Shown here: positions 60,180 through 64,000 of the stretch, piece by piece | Layout of the letters: every line of letters starts with the position of its first letter | How positions within the stretch are numbered: position 1 is the stretch's first letter | Origin: an uncultured Eubacteriales bacterium | GTDB lineage: Bacteria > Bacillota > Clostridia > Oscillospirales > Acutalibacteraceae | NCBI GenBank assembly: GCA_934647945.1 | Contig: CAKUFK010000010.1 | Coordinates: 1 to 64,000, forward strand | DNA length: 64,000 bases | Reading direction: 5' to 3' | Translations under genes and position numbers: made by a program | Notes under the pieces: model-generated | The model's input: the letters and a program-made list of their open reading frames with translations, nothing else | What the model was told of the DNA's origin: nothing | The model's database searches: none

Positions 60180-60189
60180 TATTTGTCAA
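60161..60189 (-). promoter_or_regulatory. marR-MATE promoter
   Basis: Minus-strand TTGACA (60189-60184), 17-bp spacer, TATACT (60166-60161). Confidence 0.9.
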
Positions 60190-60223
60190 GGGTTTATTCT
60201 GAAAAATATACTGTAACGCAAAA

Positions 60224-60260
60224 AGAAGCCCCAAAGCCGGTGAAAGGCTCTGGGGCTACG
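60224..60260 (-). terminator. Probable terminator of the 60.5-kb lipoprotein gene
   Basis: 12-bp stem with one mismatch (AGCCCC...AAGCC / GGCT...GGGGCT, about 60227-60256); minus-strand tail is TCTTTTTG. It lies ~220 bp after the stop. Confidence 0.55.
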
Positions 60261-60481
60261 TCCCGTCTGCGGCGCCGCCCGCATCGAGAGCTAAACAATT
60301 CTGTTTATGTCTTTTTTCTTCTTGTTAGTCCTGCTTTTGTGATTATACGATGTATCTGTATTATCTAGTGCTAAGCCGCCCGTATTATCATTCTGTTATC
60401 GGAATGGATAACAAGAATAATTTCAGTGGGCTTTATAAAATTGACAAAATAAGGTGCTACGTTTCTTCGGCGCCCATGCCG

Positions 60482-60931
60482 TTATTCTGTTTGGAAATTT
60501 AATGTGTAATCACCAAGTGTAATAATAAGCGTAGGCGTTTTGGATGTGGCGGCAAAACCATCCTTATATTTGGTGTATGCCGTAACTGCATTGCCGGCGT
60601 TTTCAGCTGTAGCAATCTCATAAATCGTACTTTTTGAATTTTGAGTCGTGAGTTTGTATGTCCCATTGTAACTCTTATCGTTAGTCTTATCGGTAATGGA
60701 AAATTCCCCGTCTGACGCAGAACATATAAGATCAACTACGACAAGTCCCTCAATCTCTTTATGCATTTCATAATGCTCGGAAGCGCAGCCTACAACAGAT
60801 CCATCTTCATTGGATTGGATAAGCGTTAGTTTCCATTCATATCCTTCAATTTTTACAATATCAGAACTGCATCCAGCAAGGGTAAGAAACAGAAATAAAA
60901 ACGCGACTAATATGAAACTTACTTTTCTCAT
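60482..60931 (-). CDS. Small lipoprotein, unknown function
   Basis: 149 aa. Signal peptide RKVSFILVAFLFLFLTLAGC with lipobox LAGC (Cys ~20), then a small beta-rich domain (EGYEWKLTLIQSNEDGSVVG; SYNGTYKLTTQNSKSTIYEI; LIITLGDYTLNFQTE). No family recognised. The gene is markedly AT-richer than the rest of the window and uses A/T-ending codons, suggesting acquisition. ATG 60931 with AGGAGAG upstream. Confidence 0.78.
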   Translation of the reverse strand: MRKVSFILVAFLFLFLTLAGCSSDIVKIEGYEWKLTLIQSNEDGSVVGCASEHYEMHKEIEGLVVVDLICSASDGEFSITDKTNDKSYNGTYKLTTQNSKSTIYEIATAENAGNAVTAYTKYKDGFAATSKTPTLIITLGDYTLNFQTE

Positions 60932-61079
60932 TACGTCTCTCCTATTCATCCGTAGAGATGTTCTATAATAACATATAATCATAAATTTTTCCACCTGTTT
61001 TGCGGTCAATGTATATAGCAATAGTCAGATTTCTACTTTTACCCAAAACCCGGTAACATTCTCTCTCTACATAAAAAGC

Positions 61080-61105
61080 GGCTTGAAATCAAACGATCTC
61101 AAGCC
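61080..61105 (-). terminator. Terminator pointing left at the element boundary
   Basis: 11-bp stem with one mismatch (61080-61090 with 61095-61105) and an AAAC loop; minus-strand tail GCTTTTTATG. No complete minus-strand gene ends here now. It would fit the end of a displaced guaA gene. Confidence 0.6.
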
Positions 61106-61124
61106 ACCTAAAAGCTATAATGTA

Positions 61125-61139
61125 TTATTCCCACTCGAC
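61125..61139 (-). other. Attachment-site-like sequence (guaA 3'-end type), copy 1
   Basis: On the minus strand this reads GTCGAGTGGGAATAA, coding V-E-W-E-stop, the usual last residues (xEWE) of GMP synthase. The guaA 3' end is a known integration target. No guaA coding sequence continues upstream of it, so the rest of the gene would lie beyond the inserted DNA. Confidence 0.5.
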
Positions 61140-61153
61140 CATCAAAGAAAGCC

Positions 61154-61237
61154 GGAAGAAGAGCGGTGCCGCCAGAGCGGCGGGAGGGGCCTCGCCCCGA
61201 CAGCGCTTCTTCCAGAGGAAACACGCTGTGTTTCCTC
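61154..61237. other. Structured spacer between the two attachment-like sites
   Basis: Outer arms GGAAGAAG-A-GCG (61154-61165) and CGCTTCTTCC (61204-61213) enclose a GC-rich inner hairpin region. A second 10-bp hairpin follows (61215-61224 with 61228-61237, loop GCT). No protein coding. Confidence 0.55.
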
Positions 61238-61250
61238 ATTCCCACTCTAT
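61237..61250 (-). other. Attachment-site-like sequence (guaA 3'-end type), copy 2
   Basis: Minus strand ATAGAGTGGGAATG, coding I-E-W-E followed by TGA. It shares ATTCCCACTC with copy 1, 110 bp away. Directly abutting is a perfect hairpin (61215-61224 with 61228-61237). Confidence 0.5.
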
Positions 61251-61350
61251 TTTTAAAGTATTATCTCCTGTGTTTTTGGTGTCTTTTCGTGCCTGAAATG
61301 GCCATTTTATCTCACTAATTCCAGCCATTTTCTTGTGATTTAACTGTTCC

Positions 61351-61368
61351 GTGTACCTTTTGTGTACC
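61351..61368 (+). repeat. Direct repeats resembling integrase arm-type sites
   Basis: GTGTACC at 61351-61357 and 61362-61368, 11 bp apart (one helical turn), ~100 bp inside the second core-like site. This geometry is typical of tyrosine-recombinase arm sites. Confidence 0.4.
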
Positions 61369-61520
61369 CCAAATCAGGTCTTTCATTATTACTAAAAAGG
61401 AGATGACAACCAAAACTACACTGAAATTATACCATATATAAATCCTGTTATCAATCGTCGGCGCGGAGCTTCACTTTTAGTTTGGAGGTCTGCACCGCTT
61501 TTTTTATTTGGAGGTGTCTT

Positions 61521-62441
61521 ATGTCAGAATATCGACTAGAATTAAAGCAAATTGTAGATTATCCACGCTGCCGGATTTACCGGCAGTTCATACAGAACCT
61601 AATCTCGGACCGGAGCATTCGCCTTGGAGACAGCTCCGGTCTTTTTTATTACACCGTCCTATGCAGCTACGCAAATTTCCGCACGTCATACAAGCGCATA
61701 GACGGTATCAGCTATACCATATACCCTGGCGAATGGCTGTGCCGGGTCAATGAGGTGGTCGAATGGTTCCGTACCCGTTTCCAGCATCAGGCGCTCGATA
61801 TTCTTCAGGATTTGCAGGAGCGCGGCCTAATTGCCTATCGCCTGCTGGGACGTGGAAAGCTGATAAAAGTCAAAATACTCGGCTGGCAGAAGCATAACCG
61901 TGTCTTGGAATACAATGCGCCCTGCGCCAAAGATACCGTTTTTTTCTTCCTGCCGGTATCTGAGGCCAACGAACTGGTCGGCAGAGGGCGCTGTTCTGAA
62001 ATGGACGCTCTGCTGGATATGTGGATCAACACGGTGTATAACGACGAGCAGGTGCAGGGATCCGATGCCGGCCCGGTGGTCTATCTGCGTAACGGCACAG
62101 GCAGTCCTTTGCTCGGTTATGCCGAACTTGCACAACGCTGGGGCGTATCCAAAGCAACGGTTGGCCGGTATCTCGGCAAACTGCGTGATTTCGAATATAT
62201 TACTGTCTTGTCTTACCCAGGGACGCATGGAAGCGTTATCTGCCTGAATAACTACCTGTCCACCATGTTTGAAGTATCCGATGTACTGGTGGATAAAGAT
62301 GAGATTGCCATGGTGCTGCATATCGGCGTCACCTTGCCGGATACGGATAAAACAGAGAGTCTTACGGCGTTTCAAAAAGCGCGGATAGCGTTTCAGAACC
62401 GTACATGGAACCTGTGCTGGAAAAAGTCGGGGAAATCCTGA
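61521..62441 (+). CDS. Element-borne helix-turn-helix protein, unknown function
   Basis: 306 aa. The first ~120 residues (SDRSIRLGDSSGLFYYTVLCSYANFRTSY; LDILQDLQERGLIAYRLLGRG) look like a winged-helix region of replication-initiator or DnaD-like proteins. A second helix-turn-helix is clear at ~205-235: LGYAELAQRWGVSKATVGRYLGKL. ATG 61521 with GGAGG 6 nt upstream. Followed by a gene overlapping by 37 bp. A replication or regulatory role for the element is plausible but unproven. Confidence 0.72.
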   Translation: MSEYRLELKQIVDYPRCRIYRQFIQNLISDRSIRLGDSSGLFYYTVLCSYANFRTSYKRIDGISYTIYPGEWLCRVNEVVEWFRTRFQHQALDILQDLQERGLIAYRLLGRGKLIKVKILGWQKHNRVLEYNAPCAKDTVFFFLPVSEANELVGRGRCSEMDALLDMWINTVYNDEQVQGSDAGPVVYLRNGTGSPLLGYAELAQRWGVSKATVGRYLGKLRDFEYITVLSYPGTHGSVICLNNYLSTMFEVSDVLVDKDEIAMVLHIGVTLPDTDKTESLTAFQKARIAFQNRTWNLCWKKSGKS

Positions 62442-62641
62442 TAGCACAAGGGTTTCCGTGTACTTCCTGCCCACATATCCGGTATAAGTTATTACCATTA
62501 TTCCCCGATTGCAAGGAAGCAGTTTTTAGTATCTCCGATGATATGCCCGGATACAGGGCTTTGCTGTTGATTTTCTGTGGAGAGGAACATACGCTGTTCC
62601 GCTTTGAAATACGATTACTGCCGGAGGTGGAACGTCAATGA
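62405..62641 (+). CDS. Small protein overlapping its neighbours
   Basis: 78 aa (EPVLEKVGEILIAQGFPCTS; DMPGYRALLLIFCGEEHTLF). Two Cys in CTSCPH. No family recognised. It overlaps the preceding gene by 37 bp without a clear ribosome site and the following gene by 4 bp (ATGA), so it probably depends on coupled translation. Confidence 0.55.
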   Translation: MEPVLEKVGEILIAQGFPCTSCPHIRYKLLPLFPDCKEAVFSISDDMPGYRALLLIFCGEEHTLFRFEIRLLPEVERQ

Positions 62642-63183
62642 AAAAGACAAACCAACAAACAGAAATGGAAAATCCGCTGTACCATGATACATGGATGCTT
62701 TTGCGGAAATACAGGGACGTGGTGTGGAGTCTGGAACTGTCGGTACAGCAGGTGCGCCGCCAGTTTCAAATCGAGTTTGGCAGCAGCATTGAGGATTTTC
62801 TGGAGTCCATCTATCTCGCCGGTGTGGTTTTTGCGGATACCGGCATTCAGGAACACGCCCGAAGCATTGAGCGAAGCTATAAAATGCTCAAACTGATAGA
62901 AAACGCGGTCAATCTGCTGAGGAGCAAGCATAAATTCGGGGAGACCTACTACTGGATACTGTACTACACCTACCTTTCCCCTCAGCAGTACAAAAACACA
63001 GAGGAGATCATCGAGCTGCTTCAGCCGCATATTCAGGATATTAGTTACCGCACCTACTTTCGCAAGCGAAAAGAAGCGATTGAATCGCTTTCGTCAGTCC
63101 TTTGGGGCTATACTTCCCGAGACAGCTTAAATCTTTTGGAGCAATTTTTCCCAGAGAACGAAATAGGCAGATATCCGGCATGA
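62638..63183 (+). CDS. ArpU/DUF1492-like sigma-region-4-type protein
   Basis: 181 aa, helical. Start NPLYHDTWMLLRKYRDVVWS; the C-terminal half (ILYYTYLSPQQYKNTEEIIE; DISYRTYFRKRKEAIESLSS) has the shape of the ArpU/DUF1492 regulators of phages and mobile elements, whose C-terminus resembles sigma-70 region 4. It likely controls transcription of element genes. ATG 62638 with GGAGG 7 nt upstream, ATGA overlap with the previous gene. Confidence 0.65.
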   Translation: MKKTNQQTEMENPLYHDTWMLLRKYRDVVWSLELSVQQVRRQFQIEFGSSIEDFLESIYLAGVVFADTGIQEHARSIERSYKMLKLIENAVNLLRSKHKFGETYYWILYYTYLSPQQYKNTEEIIELLQPHIQDISYRTYFRKRKEAIESLSSVLWGYTSRDSLNLLEQFFPENEIGRYPA

Positions 63184-63249
63184 CATTGGCACGGTTTTGC
63201 GATTGTGGCGTAAATCTCTCCATGATAAAATGAGTATGCTGAAAATTGT

Positions 63250-63348
63250 ATCGAGAGCCAGAAAAGGCAGTAAATGGTGTTCTTTTATTGCCTTTTCCCT
63301 GCTCTCGACCGGCAAGCCGCTCATTCTGTGGGCGGCTTTACTCATTAA
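63250..63348 (+). promoter_or_regulatory. Leader-like region with two successive hairpins
   Basis: A long imperfect hairpin has arms CGAGAGC (63252-63258) and GCTCTCG (63301-63307) plus an inner AAAAGGCA/TGCCTTTT pairing. It is followed by a 7-bp hairpin AAGCCGC/GCGGCTT (about 63313-63337) with a T-rich tail, then AAAGGAGG. It resembles an attenuator ahead of element genes. Confidence 0.45.
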
Positions 63349-63371
63349 AAGGAGGATTTAATTTTCTCCCT

Positions 63372-63452
63372 ATGCCTATTAACAAGCCATCTTTTTTGAT
63401 GTACACATCTGAAAAGAGTTCCCCTATCTCCTGTTCGGCGGCAGAATTTTGA
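63372..63452 (+). CDS. Possible 26-aa peptide
   Basis: ATG 63372, product starts PINKPSFLMYTSEKSSPISC. The AAAGGAGG upstream is 16 nt away, too far for efficient use; it may instead be a leader peptide for the next gene, which starts 3 bp after this stop codon. Confidence 0.35.
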   Translation: MPINKPSFLMYTSEKSSPISCSAAEF

Positions 63453-63454
63453 GT

Positions 63455-63631
63455 ATGGATGCGATTATCGAGGCGAGGCTTTGGGCCAATCTGCGTGCCT
63501 ACGGTGTGCCCGGCGGTATTATAGTGCCGAATCACCTACTACCGAAACAATATGTGAAACTGCTTGGAGAGCACCTATTTATTCCCAAAAAAGAACATCT
63601 CACCCATTTTGAGAGACGGGCAAAGGCTTGA
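63455..63631 (+). CDS. Small element protein, unknown function
   Basis: 58 aa from ATG 63455 (an in-frame TTG lies 2 codons earlier): DAIIEARLWANLRAYGVPGG, VPNHLLPKQYVKLLGEHLFI, ending in a basic HFERRAKA. No family recognised. The ribosome site is weak; the overlap or adjacency with the 26-aa frame suggests coupled translation. Confidence 0.5.
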   Translation: MDAIIEARLWANLRAYGVPGGIIVPNHLLPKQYVKLLGEHLFIPKKEHLTHFERRAKA

Positions 63632-63743
63632 GAGATAAGGTGGGAAAATTTAAGTGCCACGGTATTATGGAAGCTATTTTTTCAGAGATTGTGGGTCAGT
63701 TCCAGTAGATCATACAGAACATACAGTAAGAGGCACACGCGCC

Positions 63744-63857
63744 ATGAAACGGAAATTATCACCGGCAATGATTCAAAAGCAAGAACAGATGAGACAGCAA
63801 ACAGTTGAGAAAGGAATGCAAATTATTCCGCGGCAGGATCTTCCTTTTGTCGAATAG
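63744..63857 (+). CDS. Small basic peptide gene
   Basis: 37 aa, KRKLSPAMIQKQEQMRQQTV and a PRQDLPFVE end. The opening resembles N-termini of small proteins on clostridial integrative elements. ATG 63744 with AAGAGG 8 nt upstream. Confidence 0.45.
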   Translation: MKRKLSPAMIQKQEQMRQQTVEKGMQIIPRQDLPFVE

Positions 63858-63870
63858 GATAGATAACGAA

Positions 63871-63963
63871 ATGTCAATGTTTCAGCTTATTTTAAAGTTT
63901 GGCGAGAGTGTGAAGTTAGAGGATTTCGCGGTTGACTATCTTCGTTTTCAACCTCATAATTAA
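63871..63963 (+). CDS. Possible 30-aa peptide
   Basis: ATG 63871 to TAA 63963, SMFQLILKFGESVKLEDFAV then DYLRFQPHN. Natural-looking composition but a weak ribosome site (AGGA, 11 nt). Nothing recognisable follows to the window end. Confidence 0.3.
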   Translation: MSMFQLILKFGESVKLEDFAVDYLRFQPHN

Positions 63964-64000
63964 TACAATTATGTCCAGCCAAGTGATAGATTGAATTCAT

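Larger units (their letters stand above)
61125..64000. mobile_element. Left end of a probable integrative element (continues past the window)
   Basis: Four lines of evidence: guaA-end-like attachment sequences, arm-like direct repeats, a fall in GC, and a run of small overlapping genes on one strand of the kinds seen on clostridial conjugative or mobilisable elements (HTH replication/regulation-like, ArpU-like, tiny proteins). No integrase, relaxase or transfer gene is inside the window. Confidence 0.5.

Noticed and set aside
61236..61328. 30-codon minus-strand frame ending in the IEWE-like site
   Set aside because: No ribosome site. Its end is better explained as an attachment core; kept only as part of the boundary description.

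Overview
The window reads as a GC-rich (roughly 60% G+C) clostridial chromosome, most likely a gut Oscillospirales/Ruminococcaceae-type Gram-positive. The evidence is strong Shine-Dalgarno sites, sigma-A promoters (TTGACA-N17-TATAAT type), an NPQTG-anchored surface protein, a class-B-like sortase, a GlpP antiterminator, a SpoIID domain, a nifZ-like/thiI pair and an aromatic 2-oxoacid fermentation operon. The genus assignment is inference. I saw no rRNA, tRNA or CRISPR array.

Layout. 1-1140: 3' end of a repeat-built, wall-anchored surface protein. 1.3-8 kb (mostly minus): guaB; an RDD protein with a PadR regulator; a GntR/ABC-transporter operon with a clear operator-promoter; smpB with an HD hydrolase. 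8.3-11.2 kb (plus): glpP, NUDIX hydrolase, glpK. 11.3-12.2 kb (minus): rplM-rpsI. 12.4-13.4 kb: birA. 13.4-21 kb (minus): an operon of cysteine desulfurase, sortase, thiI and a giant CinA / degenerate sortase / SpoIID fusion. 21-29 kb: a secreted beta-helix lipoprotein, two tiny membrane proteins, a DUF4241 protein, an FAD oxidoreductase, a MATE exporter and ilvE. 29.5-35 kb: a DUF5131 protein, a YitT protein, a 950-bp gene graveyard, then metG and tatD. 35-39.6 kb: an epimerase/HD pair and cysK-mnmA. 39.8-45 kb: a ROK-like protein, an S1-domain protein, a GNAT and a nitrilase-phosphodiesterase fusion. 45-51.4 kb (plus): paaK, a membrane protein, iorA, iorB, paaK and an ACT protein. 51.6-55 kb: ttcA and a type II restriction-modification pair. 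55-60.2 kb: an SGNH esterase, a YfcE-like phosphoesterase, three small clostridial proteins and a MarR-regulated MATE exporter. 60.3-64 kb: AT-richer DNA with a lipoprotein and, from about 61.1 kb, what looks like the left end of an integrative element inserted at a guaA 3'-end-type attachment site.

How genes work together. Three tRNA-thiolation enzymes (ThiI, MnmA, TtcA) are present; two sit beside sulfur-supply genes (a cysteine desulfurase, cysK). The paaK-iorAB-paaK-ACT operon would oxidise aromatic 2-oxoacids from amino acids to acyl-CoA. glpP-glpK is a glycerol-use module.

Most unusual item: the 1146-aa protein at 13404-16844. It joins cytoplasmic CinA to an extracellular sortase fold that has lost its catalytic His and Cys, and to a SpoIID glycan-cleaving domain. 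It is encoded in the same transcription unit as an intact sortase. Other notable items are an 18-bp Cys-coding tandem repeat inside mnmA, the nitrilase-GDPD fusion and the attachment-site structure at 61.1-61.4 kb.
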